From Clostridiales bacterium (GTDB lineage Bacteria; Bacillota; Clostridia; Saccharofermentanales; Saccharofermentanaceae), in NCBI GenBank assembly GCA_017940895.1, contig JAGAXM010000002.1:1-64000 (forward strand): DNA of 64,000 nucleotides, in the 5' to 3' direction. Of the stretch, positions 25,960-35,907 are shown piece after piece. The notes under the pieces are model-generated. The model did no database searches. It had not been told where the DNA came from and was given only the letters and a program-made list of their open reading frames with translations. A program made the translations under genes and the position numbers. Within the stretch, counting starts at the first letter, position 1; each line of letters begins with the position of its first letter.

Positions 25960-27045
25960 ATGAAAAAAACAGACGACTCCGCATACATGAAATTGTATAA
26001 GCAGATCAAGAAAAACATTGTTGATGGAGTATATCCTTACAATACAAAGATCCCTTCTAAAAGGACCCTGGCTTCCGAAGCAGGCGTAAGCGTTATATCA
26101 GTAGAGCACGCTTACGATCTTCTCCGCGACGAAGGATATATCCGGAGTGTCGAGAAGAGCGGCTACTTTGTCGACTTCCGCGCCACAGACGGTTTCTCAT
26201 CTTTCCCTGAAGAAATGCAATCAGTCAACACATCATTTAACAGCAATTCAGACCGTCTGGTCTTCCCTGTATCCGTCTTATCAAAAACAATGAGAAACAT
26301 CCTTACCAACCGTCAGGATGAAATACTCCTGAAATCACCTAATGCAGGCCTTCCCGAATTCCGTGAAGCCATTTCAAAATATCTTGCAAGAAACAAAGAT
26401 ATCCATATCGATCCTTCGGCAATCGTGATCGGCTCAGGTGCCGAATACCTTTATAATCTCATCGCAGGTCTTATCGGAAGTGACAGGATATTCGCATTAG
26501 AAGATCCTTCTTACGAAAAGATCAGAAAAGTATATAAAAATGCGAATGTTAAATATGAATTGCTCGCACTCGGAAATGACGGAATCGAAAGCAAAGCGCT
26601 TAATAAGACAAAAGCTCAGGTTCTGCACATTTCTCCATTCAGAAGTTTTCCCACGGGAATATCAGCTTCTGCATCCAAACGTTATGAATACATAAGATGG
26701 GCTGACTCTTCTGACAGGATAATCGTTGAAGATGATTTTGAATCTGAATTTTCCGTTCTGGGCAAACCCGTTGAGACACTTTTTTCGATGGCTACAAAAG
26801 ATAATGTTATATATCTGAACACCTTCTCAAAGACTATTTCTCCGGCTATTCGTGTGGGCTATATGGTCCTTCCCGAACACCTGATCGATACGTTCAATAA
26901 GAAACTGGGATTCTATTCATGCACGGTTCCAACATTCGAACAGCTCGTCCTGACTGAACTTATAAACAACGGCTCTTTTGAAAGACACATAAACAGGATA
27001 AGAAGGCAGCTGAGGTCAAGGCATACCAATCATGAGCAACAGTGA
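25960..27045 (+). CDS. MocR/PdxR-like regulator, C-terminally truncated
   Basis: 361 residues. A GntR winged helix (residues ~8-72: IPSKRTLASEAGVSVISVEH) is linked to a fold-type I aminotransferase-like domain (ALEDPSYEKIRKVY, IIVEDDFESEF). The PLP lysine lies in YLNTFSKTISPAIRVGYMV. Family members have about 450-480 residues; this one breaks off after FERHINRIRRQL with an unrelated tail (RSRHTNHEQQ), losing about 90-100 residues. It is divergent from the ECF gene and would normally sense pyridoxal phosphate. Function may be lost. Confidence 0.85.
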   Translation: MKKTDDSAYMKLYKQIKKNIVDGVYPYNTKIPSKRTLASEAGVSVISVEHAYDLLRDEGYIRSVEKSGYFVDFRATDGFSSFPEEMQSVNTSFNSNSDRLVFPVSVLSKTMRNILTNRQDEILLKSPNAGLPEFREAISKYLARNKDIHIDPSAIVIGSGAEYLYNLIAGLIGSDRIFALEDPSYEKIRKVYKNANVKYELLALGNDGIESKALNKTKAQVLHISPFRSFPTGISASASKRYEYIRWADSSDRIIVEDDFESEFSVLGKPVETLFSMATKDNVIYLNTFSKTISPAIRVGYMVLPEHLIDTFNKKLGFYSCTVPTFEQLVLTELINNGSFERHINRIRRQLRSRHTNHEQQ

Positions 27046-27147
27046 TTTTTCTAATACCCTTAACAGCTTTTTTCTTAAAAATCTGATGCCGTTAATTAAC
27101 GTTTAGTTCGATATATTCCTTATTTTCTGTACTAAGGGACCACTCCC

Positions 27148-27780
27148 TCACAGGTCCATTCTGAACGTCCAGTTTCCAATAGATTTTGCATTGCATTCAA
27201 GCGTTTCTTCTTTTACAAGCTTGAACCCGTTATCAATATAGAAAGCCACGTTATTTTCAGAATTGGTGGTAACGGTGATCAGATTTCCACCATTGGATCT
27301 TACCAAAGGGATAAGAAAATCCTGTATCGCGCCCGATCCGATGCCCCGCTTTTGATATCCCGGATCAACTGCCAAGAAATACAAATGCCAACGGGGTTCA
27401 GGGATGCTTCTTACGACGATTTCCGTTCTATCTGACATTTCCATAAATCTAAGCGTGTCTCTAATCCCGATCCTCGCTATGATACCTGCCATTCCGCTTA
27501 CAGCATAATCCCAAAAACCGACCGGTTTGTCTGATGGTTTCTCTACGATTACAATAACTTTAACTTTTCCGTCCGCAATACCTATATAGCAGTCATCCTT
27601 GCGGACAGTAGCTCTGAATATCCCCTTCATCAGACGCTCATAAAAACTGCGCAGCTCTGTCTCTGACTTGAACCGGTCCTCGAAAACTCCCCAAAAAAGA
27701 GGATAGTTAACAAAAGATGCTGTGAAGACCTTTAACACCTCGTCTTCATACGATCTGTCATAACGCTTATACTCGATCAT
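27148..27780 (-). CDS. GNAT-family N-acetyltransferase
   Basis: 210 residues. The acetyl-CoA-binding motif A is LYFLAVDPGYQKRGIGSGAI (Q-x-x-G-x-G), followed by VTTNSENNVAFYIDNGFKL, the usual motif B. The N-terminal part is specific to a subfamily with KVIVIVEKP. It is the last gene of the 38.3-27.1 kb single-strand cluster, 4 bp after the MATE gene. The substrate is unknown. Confidence 0.88.
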   Translation of the reverse strand: MIEYKRYDRSYEDEVLKVFTASFVNYPLFWGVFEDRFKSETELRSFYERLMKGIFRATVRKDDCYIGIADGKVKVIVIVEKPSDKPVGFWDYAVSGMAGIIARIGIRDTLRFMEMSDRTEIVVRSIPEPRWHLYFLAVDPGYQKRGIGSGAIQDFLIPLVRSNGGNLITVTTNSENNVAFYIDNGFKLVKEETLECNAKSIGNWTFRMDL

Positions 27781-27784
27781 AATA

Positions 27785-29191
27785 TCATTTTCCCCCCTTC
27801 TTCCTGAGTCTCATCAGATATCTATCCATACGGAAATCACTCATCTTCAAAGGGAATTTGCCGCTTGAGATCCATACAATGACCAGATTCAGGATAAATG
27901 CCGCAAACTCTCCAACAGCTCCTCCCATACAAAAGCCGGCAACACCAAAGATCTCTCCGAGAAGGATCTTGGCTCCAAGCGGAAATAACAATGCTTCTGC
28001 CAAAAACAGAACATGAGCCTGAATATAGGCACCGATGATCTTGTAATAGCAGACCAGTTCCGAATTAAGCAGATAGAATACGAATCCGAGAGCACAGGAT
28101 ACGGTAAGCAAAACAGCACTCCCGGCAGCTGCAGGATCGTTATCTGTAAGGAACAGGGCTGTTGCGGGTCTTGCTGTAACGATAAGAAAAGCTGCTGTCA
28201 CAACGGCACCTGTTAGGCCTCCTAATGTCAGTTTCTTTGCTTCCTTATCTAAGATCTCCTCTGCTTTTCTGATACTTGTTTCCGACGATGCGGCTTTATG
28301 CTTTCCGACGCATGTTCCCAGACAGGCGGTCACAAGGAAAGAAAAGCCTACGCAGATGATCTCCGGCAGATTATCTATTGCCTCAAATACCCCCAGACCG
28401 GCTATGACCGATTCTGAGAAGCGGCGAAGGATATAGAGATTTTCAACAAGATACAATACTGACACAAATGCGTATTCCATAAAATCAGGAAGTCCCGTAA
28501 AGAATGATTCCCTTATATCGGAAATCCGGAGACTTATGGCCGTAAAAGCTGCCTTTGAGCTCTTTCTACGGATGATGAAACATGAAATAACGATATAAAT
28601 ATCCGCTGCCATAATGCTGACCAGATTAACCAAAATATATCCCGTCATTGACGGCCCTGTTGCAGTCACAAAACCGCATCCCGCAAACATCAGAGTATAA
28701 AGGATAATGTTAATGATCAGGAGCTGAACCTTTTCTTCAAAGAAAAATAGACAGCAGGCAATACTGAAAATGCTCTGAGGCACAAAGCATAAAAGGAACA
28801 TAGAATAACACTCACGGCTGAGTATCGCGAGAGTGTTGCTTCCGTCATTAGCTCCCAACAGATCAAGTATCGGAACCTTGAATATGGCAAACACCAATGT
28901 CAGTACAGCCGTTGCGACCAGCAGCCATGTATATCCCGCATTTCTGTGACGCTCAAAAGCTTCGTGGTCATTTGAGCCATAATCCTTTGCACAGACAGCC
29001 TGTATACCATTATATCCCAGGGCAACAAAGGCAGAAACGACCATGACACACGGCATGACCAGCTCATATGCAGCAATGCCTTCAGAACCAAGATTCCGGC
29101 TAACATAAAAGATGTTGATCAGATTCTTGACCACCAGATCCATCTCAGCGATGAGTGCAATTATAGGCGTTATTATCTGTTTCTTACTCAT
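27785..29191 (-). CDS. MATE-family transporter (no fused domain)
   Basis: 468 residues, twelve predicted membrane segments in two halves. MATE features are FYVSRNLGSEGIAAYELVMP, an acidic residue in helix 1 (IALIAEMDLVVKNLI) and the second-half GVFEAIDNLPEIICVG. Unlike the two other MATE proteins of the cluster it lacks a GHKL tail. It lies 22 bp after a GHKL-fused MATE gene and 4 bp before the acetyltransferase gene. Confidence 0.88.
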   Translation of the reverse strand: MSKKQIITPIIALIAEMDLVVKNLINIFYVSRNLGSEGIAAYELVMPCVMVVSAFVALGYNGIQAVCAKDYGSNDHEAFERHRNAGYTWLLVATAVLTLVFAIFKVPILDLLGANDGSNTLAILSRECYSMFLLCFVPQSIFSIACCLFFFEEKVQLLIINIILYTLMFAGCGFVTATGPSMTGYILVNLVSIMAADIYIVISCFIIRRKSSKAAFTAISLRISDIRESFFTGLPDFMEYAFVSVLYLVENLYILRRFSESVIAGLGVFEAIDNLPEIICVGFSFLVTACLGTCVGKHKAASSETSIRKAEEILDKEAKKLTLGGLTGAVVTAAFLIVTARPATALFLTDNDPAAAGSAVLLTVSCALGFVFYLLNSELVCYYKIIGAYIQAHVLFLAEALLFPLGAKILLGEIFGVAGFCMGGAVGEFAAFILNLVIVWISSGKFPLKMSDFRMDRYLMRLRKKGGK

Positions 29192-29213
29192 AATGACTTG
29201 TCTGACGCAAATT

Positions 29214-30938
29214 TCAGTCTTCGTTCTTATAGAAACGTATCATATTACGGTTATATCCTGTTGTGGTCTGATAAGCCTTTTCTTTATGCGATTCCATAAG
29301 TCCGCTCAGGATAAAGCTGCTCAAGCCGTCGATCTTAATATCAGGATCGGTAATGTCAAAGACTTTACCTGCGTCACGTTCGACCAAAAGAACGGATGTT
29401 TTCTCGAACATCAACGAGATCTCCACTAACACAGCATGCTTGTTGTCTTTGTTTTTCTCGATGATAGTCCGTCCGATCTCTTCAACAAAAAGCGCTGCCT
29501 TCATAGATTGTTTCTTGGAGTATTCATGTTCGAGCATGATCTTTTGCACCTGTTCGGAGAGTTCAGAACACTTATCAAGTGAGAGGATGTTTTCAAGCAC
29601 AGTGATATCCGTGTGCTTCGGTATGAGCAGATCAGGGAATTGTGCTTTACCGTAATGCCAGCGGATAAAGATCATTGCGATTATCAGAGCCACAACCGGA
29701 GCTACGGCAAAAGCTGCCCACATTCCGTTCTTTCCGAGAACAAGTGAACCCAAAACAGGAAGCACGGAGTATAATATCCCGTCTTTAAGGAATGTAACAC
29801 CCACAGCCAGCCCGACACGGTCAACAAGCATATAGTATGATGTCATCAGCGATATCATGCTGCAAAATATCAATCCGAGTGAGACTATCCTTACAGCTAG
29901 TATGGTCGGTTCGAGTGCGTTGCCGCCTCTAATGCCGAACAGTCCGCAAAACTGTTTGGCAAATATCAGTATCAGGATGTTAGCAATACCGCCTTCCACT
30001 GCTGCTGCAGCCTTGGCAGCATTCATAAGACGTTTGATCATGACATTGTTATTCTCGCCCAGATATGTCCCGAGCAGAGGCTGAACGGCAAGTCCGACAC
30101 CGTCCATAACGACACCGAATTCAAGAAGGCTGATAACCACAGCCAGAGAGATAAGGCCGTTTTCGCCATAGCGTCCGGAGACATGCGCTATCAAAACATA
30201 GTCAGCTATGGCCCAGCATATATAGATAACCGCATCGACAGCACTGAATCTTACGGCCTGCATAATGTCTTTTACCGACAGATGCCATGTAAAGTGAAGA
30301 GTATTACACTTGCGCATAAAGTGGACAAGTGCAGGTATAAGTCCGAGGCCATTTCCGGTAATAGTACCGAGGATTATTCCCTGCATTCCCAAAGGTCTTA
30401 CAAGGATTATCGATACCGCTATGTTTCCGATGATCTGAAGAACATATGATATGTTGGTACAGGTCTCATCTCCGTCTGTATATACCATCTGGCCAATGTA
30501 TGAATTCAAGATCGTAAACACGGCACAAAGCGGTGTCCATTTATAATAATCCGAAGCGAGAATGTAAATATCTCCGGTAACACCGTTAACCGAAAAATAC
30601 AGTTCTCTTCCCAGCAGCAGCATAACTGCGCAAAACAAAGAAACAGCCACGGAAAGGATCAATCCCTGTCCGTAAAGCTCATCAGCGTGTTTCTTGTTCA
30701 TGGCACCTATGGCCCTGCTGTACAGGATTCCGGTACCGATCGTGATAATGTTGGCAAAAAAGGTGGTTATTCCCGTGACCGGTGTTATGGCATTTATGGC
30801 AGCGACACCGGTCTCGCCGATAAACATACCCGCAATGATACTGTCGCAAAGAAGCATCAGATAGATTATTGCCATCGTAAAAGTACCGGACAGCAGCATC
30901 GATCTGAACTTATTCTCACAAAAACCGTTTTTCACCAT
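29214..30938 (-). CDS. MATE transporter fused to RsbW-like GHKL domain
   Basis: 574 residues. Residues ~1-440 form a MATE transporter (MLLCDSIIAGMFIGETGVAA; AINAITPVTGITTFFANI; twelve helices). Residues ~445-574 are cytoplasmic and match the GHKL/RsbW-like ATP-binding fold: helix KAALFVEEIGRTIIEKN, strand-turn VLLVERDAGKVFDITDP, final strand TTGYNRNMIRF. The Mg-binding Asn expected in the N-box (EExxxNIIE) is Thr here. A 24-residue loop follows, then the D-box RDAG is kept. The domain may bind nucleotide or a partner without being an active kinase. It lies in the same operon as a SpoIIE phosphatase. Confidence 0.88.
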   Translation of the reverse strand: MVKNGFCENKFRSMLLSGTFTMAIIYLMLLCDSIIAGMFIGETGVAAINAITPVTGITTFFANIITIGTGILYSRAIGAMNKKHADELYGQGLILSVAVSLFCAVMLLLGRELYFSVNGVTGDIYILASDYYKWTPLCAVFTILNSYIGQMVYTDGDETCTNISYVLQIIGNIAVSIILVRPLGMQGIILGTITGNGLGLIPALVHFMRKCNTLHFTWHLSVKDIMQAVRFSAVDAVIYICWAIADYVLIAHVSGRYGENGLISLAVVISLLEFGVVMDGVGLAVQPLLGTYLGENNNVMIKRLMNAAKAAAAVEGGIANILILIFAKQFCGLFGIRGGNALEPTILAVRIVSLGLIFCSMISLMTSYYMLVDRVGLAVGVTFLKDGILYSVLPVLGSLVLGKNGMWAAFAVAPVVALIIAMIFIRWHYGKAQFPDLLIPKHTDITVLENILSLDKCSELSEQVQKIMLEHEYSKKQSMKAALFVEEIGRTIIEKNKDNKHAVLVEISLMFEKTSVLLVERDAGKVFDITDPDIKIDGLSSFILSGLMESHKEKAYQTTTGYNRNMIRFYKNED

Positions 30939-30960
30939 GTTTCAAATGCTCCTCCGTTCA

Positions 30961-31788
30961 TCATACTGTATATCTTTCACGGAGCTGTTCCAAGTCCGGT
31001 TCTGTGAGCCCGAGTTCATCCGTCAGATATCCGCACACGCAGCCATATTTGTTTTCCAAAGTATCAATCGCATGTGTCATATAGCGCTCGAAAACACCAC
31101 CGGAGGCGAACTGCAGTGCCTCGATCTTCTCAGGAGGCATACCTAATGATTCACAGTCCTTACGGATCTTCCCGAGCTTCTCTTCCTTGCCTGAATTTGA
31201 CATAAGATAGTCTTCAATGATGGTCTGTTTGTCAGTACCTAATACACTAAGAAGAAGCATCGTGGCAAGACCTGCCCGGTCTTTGCCGTCAACGCAGTGC
31301 CAGAGAACCGCACCTCTGCCGGGATCTGTTCTGAGCAGTATCCGGAAAAACTCCGCAAATGCCTTCTTTCCCCTGTCTCCAAGGAGGAACATGACATACA
31401 TATCCGGGCTCAAAAGGCCGCTCTCATACGCCATGTCGATCATGGCTCTCTGGTCTGCATTGCCTGACATAAACTGCTTTGCCATCTTAAGGTCCTTAAC
31501 CATGGCCAGATAGTCTTCCATCTCGACGACCGGCAGTCTTATGTACCCGGCACCCGGGATCTCTTTGTCGGGAGCACCGCCACGCACACCGCTCATGCGG
31601 AAGTCAACAACAGTCTGCACATGGTATTCAGCACTTAGGATGTCTATTGCTCCAGGTTCGGCTTTATTAAGAACTCCGCTCCTTATGAGAACGCCGCTCC
31701 GGACGGTTCTGTTCCCTGCGGGATAACCTCCGAGCTCTCTTGCGTTTAATACACCGGGAAGCTTGATCACGTTGACTTTCATTTTCAA
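30961..31788 (-). CDS. Protein-tyrosine phosphatase (Y_phosphatase3 type)
   Basis: 275 residues. NARELGGYPAGNRTVRSGVL at the N-terminus and the P-loop HCVDGKDRAG (Cys-x5-Arg) are the marks of the bacterial tyrosine/dual-specificity phosphatase family PF13350. It could act on phosphotyrosine, phosphoinositides or a sugar phosphate. It sits 13 bp after the APH-like kinase gene and 22 bp before a GHKL-fused transporter gene, so it probably belongs to the same pathway. Confidence 0.9.
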   Translation of the reverse strand: MKMKVNVIKLPGVLNARELGGYPAGNRTVRSGVLIRSGVLNKAEPGAIDILSAEYHVQTVVDFRMSGVRGGAPDKEIPGAGYIRLPVVEMEDYLAMVKDLKMAKQFMSGNADQRAMIDMAYESGLLSPDMYVMFLLGDRGKKAFAEFFRILLRTDPGRGAVLWHCVDGKDRAGLATMLLLSVLGTDKQTIIEDYLMSNSGKEEKLGKIRKDCESLGMPPEKIEALQFASGGVFERYMTHAIDTLENKYGCVCGYLTDELGLTEPDLEQLRERYTV

Positions 31789-31801
31789 TCTCCTGAAGAG
31801 G

Positions 31802-32701
31802 TTACAATTCTGGGATCGGATGAAGTGTATCGATCACCTTGAACATAGTCTTCTTTTTCGCTGCAGAAAGGGGCTTGCGGAGAATACCGGGAACAGACGG
31901 CGAAGTTGCCAGTCCTCTGATAAGCTTGATCATCGAGTAGCCTTCGAGGATCCGGTTGATCTCTGCAATCTCCTTCGGATCATTAGTGTTGAAATACTTC
32001 CTGATAACGATATCCCAAATGCGCGAGAATTGTTCTTTGGTAATTCCCATGCTCGTCGACTTCCAATTCGTCTTGGCAGCAGTGACATAGACAAGATACA
32101 TCGACGACAGATCGAGAACGGGATGGCCGAGGCCTGAATCTTCAACGTCAATCAGGACGATCTCTCCGTTTTGCATCATCAGATTGCCGGGATGGAAATC
32201 CTGATGGATAAACGTATTTCTGTAAGGGATCTGATCGACGATCCTATAAAGGTGCTCAACTTGTGCATCCGTGTAGAAACCCGCTTTGTAAGTCGCCTGT
32301 ATATCAGCCTTGCACCGTTCTCTTGAATCAGTGAGCGTTCCCGGTTCAAATTCAGTATGGTGAAGACCGCTCAATGTATCTGCGATCAGGCCTGCATACA
32401 TATCCAGTCTGTCAGGATTAGCCGCGATCTCCTGTGCCAGGGACCTGGCATTGATCATCTCGTAGACAACGCCGTAGTTCTCCCCGACCTTGACCATATC
32501 AAAAGCGATCGTCGTCGGGACACCGTGAACAAAAGCTTTCTTTGTCACTTCCCTGTTCTGATCGATCTTTTCCATACTGTTGCGCTTGCCGAAATAGACC
32601 TTAACTATGGTCTCAGGATCCAGCTTGTAAACAATGCCGTTCCCGCCTCTGCCGAGCACTTCGCAGCCTTCTATCGAGATTTCGCGCATGGGTCTAGTCA
32701 T
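31802..32701 (-). CDS. APH/choline-kinase-like phosphotransferase
   Basis: 299 residues with a protein-kinase-like fold. The glycine loop is LGRGGNGIVYKL (about 14-25), with a lysine in IVKVYFGKR. The catalytic loop is FIHQDFHPGNLM (H-x-D-x-x-x-x-N) and the metal motif is IDVEDSGLGH. It belongs to the aminoglycoside phosphotransferase-like superfamily, which also phosphorylates choline, sugars and lipid head groups. In this cluster a small-molecule or lipid substrate seems likelier than an antibiotic; that is inference. Confidence 0.87.
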   Translation of the reverse strand: MTRPMREISIEGCEVLGRGGNGIVYKLDPETIVKVYFGKRNSMEKIDQNREVTKKAFVHGVPTTIAFDMVKVGENYGVVYEMINARSLAQEIAANPDRLDMYAGLIADTLSGLHHTEFEPGTLTDSRERCKADIQATYKAGFYTDAQVEHLYRIVDQIPYRNTFIHQDFHPGNLMMQNGEIVLIDVEDSGLGHPVLDLSSMYLVYVTAAKTNWKSTSMGITKEQFSRIWDIVIRKYFNTNDPKEIAEINRILEGYSMIKLIRGLATSPSVPGILRKPLSAAKKKTMFKVIDTLHPIPEL

Positions 32702-32736
32702 GAATATATCCTCCGATCCAGGTGCTTATAACCGTT

Positions 32737-34176
32737 TTATTTATCAACAGGTCCCTTATATTCCAGACAAAGCATTGTAAGATCATCAAACTGCGGCGAA
32801 TTCTGTACGAATCCGTCAACCGCATGCCTCATATTTCCGAGAAGTTCCTTGGCGGTATCTTTGGAGTTAATGTTCAATGCTCTTACCATTCGCTCAACAC
32901 CGAAGAGTTCCTCGTCATGGTTCGTTGCTTCGGGAACTCCGTCTGTATATACGAATATCTTGGAACCAGGTTCAAGCTGAACCTCATATTCCCTATATTT
33001 CACGCCTTCCATTACTCCGACTACGAGACCGTGCTTATCCTTAAAGAGCGAGAACGTGCCGTCAGGCGACATTATTGCCGGATATTCATGACCTGCATTT
33101 GCAGCGATGACCTTACCGGTCGATATCTCGAGGATGCCAAGCCATACCGTTACAAACATATTATTCTCATTGTTGCTGCAGATAGTGTTATTCGTGTCCT
33201 CAAGTATCTGCGCAGGGGATTTGCCCGACTTGGCATTGTTGGCAAGGATGATCTTCGATGCCATCATAAAGAGTGCGGCAGGAACGCCTTTGCCGGAAAC
33301 ATCTGCTATAACCATACACAGATGGTCATCATCTATAAGGAAGAAGTCATAGAAGTCTCCTCCGACTTCCTTGGCAGGATTCATCGATGCGTATATCTCG
33401 AATTCTTTCCTCTCGGGGAATGCCGGGAAAAGATTCGGAAGCATGCTGTTCTGGATGTTCGATGCCATATCGAGTTCTGCTCCGATCCTTGCACTGCTCT
33501 CGGTAAGTTCCTTCTGCTTCTGCATGACATCCTGGCAATGTCCGACGAGCTTGACTGCCGATACGGCAATAATGACATATTGCATTAACTTGACGAAATA
33601 ATTGGATATCATCGTGTTCTGGATCATCAGCATCCCGTCATACGGAATGTCCCTTACAGCATCATCAAGCCACATCTTATCATTTGCAACTATTGTTGTT
33701 CCGGGCTCATATTGGACAAAATTCAGGTCGAGCATGCCGTGATTAGCGCCGTAAAGATAAGCTATGAAGAACACCACAATCGATAACACAGCTATAAACA
33801 TCGTATATCTCTTGCTGAAATACCTTATCGAAATGATGATGGGGATCGCGATAAGTAATGCCACATTGTAAGTAAGTGCAGAGGTCGTACCGGCATATAC
33901 GAGAGTAAGCGTTCCCATCAGCAGATATTTGATCCATTTCTTCTCATACTTAAAGTACCGGCTGATACCACTCGCAATGCCCATGATAACAACGTTGAAG
34001 ATCATGAGAGCCCTGAAATGAACACGTATATAGAAGAACCCGCTCTCGAACAACAACCAGGTCAGAACGACAACCAAGATCGTAACGTTTAAGATCAGCG
34101 TCAGCATGCGGTTCGCTTTGGTCTCGTTCTCTCTAAAGACTCTTTCAGTGTTGGCAGATACACCCTCTTTGCTCAT
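32737..34176 (-). CDS. Membrane SpoIIE/RsbU-type PP2C phosphatase
   Basis: 479 residues. Six or so membrane helices (about 25-215) are followed by a short coiled linker and a PP2C_SpoIIE catalytic domain (about 250-475). Metal-binding motifs are VGGDFYDFF, ADVSGKGVPAALFM, YTDGVPEATN and FDDLTML. Such phosphatases dephosphorylate STAS-type anti-anti-sigma factors that RsbW-like GHKL kinases phosphorylate. In this cluster GHKL domains exist only as fusions to MATE transporters, and no STAS or sigma gene is present. The membrane part is likely the sensor. Confidence 0.92.
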   Translation of the reverse strand: MSKEGVSANTERVFRENETKANRMLTLILNVTILVVVLTWLLFESGFFYIRVHFRALMIFNVVIMGIASGISRYFKYEKKWIKYLLMGTLTLVYAGTTSALTYNVALLIAIPIIISIRYFSKRYTMFIAVLSIVVFFIAYLYGANHGMLDLNFVQYEPGTTIVANDKMWLDDAVRDIPYDGMLMIQNTMISNYFVKLMQYVIIAVSAVKLVGHCQDVMQKQKELTESSARIGAELDMASNIQNSMLPNLFPAFPERKEFEIYASMNPAKEVGGDFYDFFLIDDDHLCMVIADVSGKGVPAALFMMASKIILANNAKSGKSPAQILEDTNNTICSNNENNMFVTVWLGILEISTGKVIAANAGHEYPAIMSPDGTFSLFKDKHGLVVGVMEGVKYREYEVQLEPGSKIFVYTDGVPEATNHDEELFGVERMVRALNINSKDTAKELLGNMRHAVDGFVQNSPQFDDLTMLCLEYKGPVDK

Positions 34177-34314
34177 AAACGCCTCCCTGGTACTTGAAAA
34201 TCTGAATAGATCTATATACAGTCTGTGTTCTTCCTGAAAACAGTAAACGCTAAGTTTATAGTACTATCATTCTGTTTTCAGAATATTGTGTAAGTGTAAA
34301 CCGATAGAAAAATC

Positions 34315-35907
34315 TTATTGATTCAGCTCTCTGAAATTCGAGGCATTTGTCTTATAAAGCTTCTTGAACACTTTATAGTTACGTTCATATACATCTTTGT
34401 TCCCGGGGTTCGGAATATAAGTGCGGTTGACTTTAACGAGTTGCTGCGCAAGCTGCAACACATCAACACCTTTTATTCCTGCAGCTACAACAAGAGCTGT
34501 TCCGATCGCACCCACTTCCTGTGTATTGTTTACAGTCTCGATCGTTCTGCCGGTAATATCTGCCAGCGTCTGGCATGTAACAGATGACAGGGCACCTCCG
34601 CCGACAAATCTGATGGTTTCAGATGTCTTCACCTTGGTCTCTTGGGCTTCAAGAAGCCATCGCAGGTGATAACAGACTCCTTCAAGTACTGCCCGGAGCA
34701 TATCCCTTTTGCCGTTCTCTATCTTAATATTGAAAAATATACCGGCAGCATTTGAATCCTCAAACGGGCAGCGGTTGCCATGCATCCAAGGAGTAAAGAT
34801 CACTCCGTTTGCTCCCGGAGGAACCTTGCTTACTTCATCAGAAAGATAGTCATACAGGCTGGTATATTTACTTTCCACATCATCAGTAACTTTTTTCTGT
34901 TCCAGGTAGATTCCCACCTCATCAAGAGCCAGATGATCCATTACCCACTCAAAACACTTTCCGGCAGTCTCTAATTCTGCATAGTAATTGAAATACCCGT
35001 GCTTCGCTGACAGTACACCGGTAATCATCGCATTGATATCAACCGTCTGGTAATCAAGATATGTAGAGACCCATCCGGATGTTCCCACATAAATATGGGT
35101 ATCGCCGGGGCGGGTACATCCTGCTCCTATGTTGACAAAAGTCGTATCACCTCCGCCACCGAAAACAGGGATCCCTTCCACGAGCCCCAGATCATTCGCT
35201 GCTTTCTGTGTCAGACCGCCGACCAGATCTGTACTGTCAATAATCTCCGGCATATGTTCAGGATTAACCTTATACATCTTGAGAAGACCTTTGTTCCAGC
35301 CTTCCCTGCCTTTACGGGTGTCATAAAGGAATGTTGCGAATGCAGTATCGGCAGTCCTTATTATTCTGCCGGTACAGCGGGCAACCAGATAATCACTGAT
35401 ATCAAGCCATTTATAGATCTTCTTATATACTTCGGGTTCGTTATTCTCGACCCACTTATACTTCCAGACAGGATCTTTGGCACTGGTCGAGCCTGCATAA
35501 TTAACTATCAGATTCCTTGCAAGTTTATATAAGCTGCAGCCGGAAACTTTGATTATTCCGCGTCCCATGCACTCCTTATATTCTTTGAAGCCCTTCTGAT
35601 CCAGGTAGTTCATCGGGCGTCTGACTGCATTAGCGTCCTTATCAACGAGAACCGTTCCCTGCATTTGCGCGCAGAATGCCAGTCCCTCAATCTGCTCAGG
35701 TTTAACATTTGATTTGGCAAACAAATCATGTGTAGTAGAACATAACGCCGCCCACCATTCTTCGGTGTCCTGCTCGGCGCCGCCGTCATCAGAGAAATAA
35801 AGACCATAAGAACCGGTGGAACTTGTAAGCAACCGGATTTCCTGATCTATATCAAACAGACAGGTCTTTAAGCTGCTGGTACCAAAGTCATAAATAATAA
35901 CATACAT
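34315..35907 (-). CDS. FGGY-family carbohydrate kinase
   Basis: 530 residues, complete. The N-terminal phosphate loop is YDFGTSSLKTCLFD. The FGGY domains follow with YLDQKGFKEY, VFGGGGDTTFVNIGAG, HIYVGTSGWVSTYLDY, and the C-terminal ATP site RFVGGGALSSVTCQTLADITG. It is closest in feel to xylulokinase/gluconokinase-like enzymes. It shares one base with the HAD-IB gene upstream. It phosphorylates a sugar or polyol, possibly the precursor of the compound moved by the MATE proteins. Confidence 0.92.
   Translation of the reverse strand: MYVIIYDFGTSSLKTCLFDIDQEIRLLTSSTGSYGLYFSDDGGAEQDTEEWWAALCSTTHDLFAKSNVKPEQIEGLAFCAQMQGTVLVDKDANAVRRPMNYLDQKGFKEYKECMGRGIIKVSGCSLYKLARNLIVNYAGSTSAKDPVWKYKWVENNEPEVYKKIYKWLDISDYLVARCTGRIIRTADTAFATFLYDTRKGREGWNKGLLKMYKVNPEHMPEIIDSTDLVGGLTQKAANDLGLVEGIPVFGGGGDTTFVNIGAGCTRPGDTHIYVGTSGWVSTYLDYQTVDINAMITGVLSAKHGYFNYYAELETAGKCFEWVMDHLALDEVGIYLEQKKVTDDVESKYTSLYDYLSDEVSKVPPGANGVIFTPWMHGNRCPFEDSNAAGIFFNIKIENGKRDMLRAVLEGVCYHLRWLLEAQETKVKTSETIRFVGGGALSSVTCQTLADITGRTIETVNNTQEVGAIGTALVVAAGIKGVDVLQLAQQLVKVNRTYIPNPGNKDVYERNYKVFKKLYKTNASNFRELNQ

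Noticed and set aside
31802..32701. Aminoglycoside resistance gene
   Set aside because: The fold is APH-like, but the glycine-loop form and cluster context point to a metabolic or lipid kinase; no specific resistance-family motif is visible.
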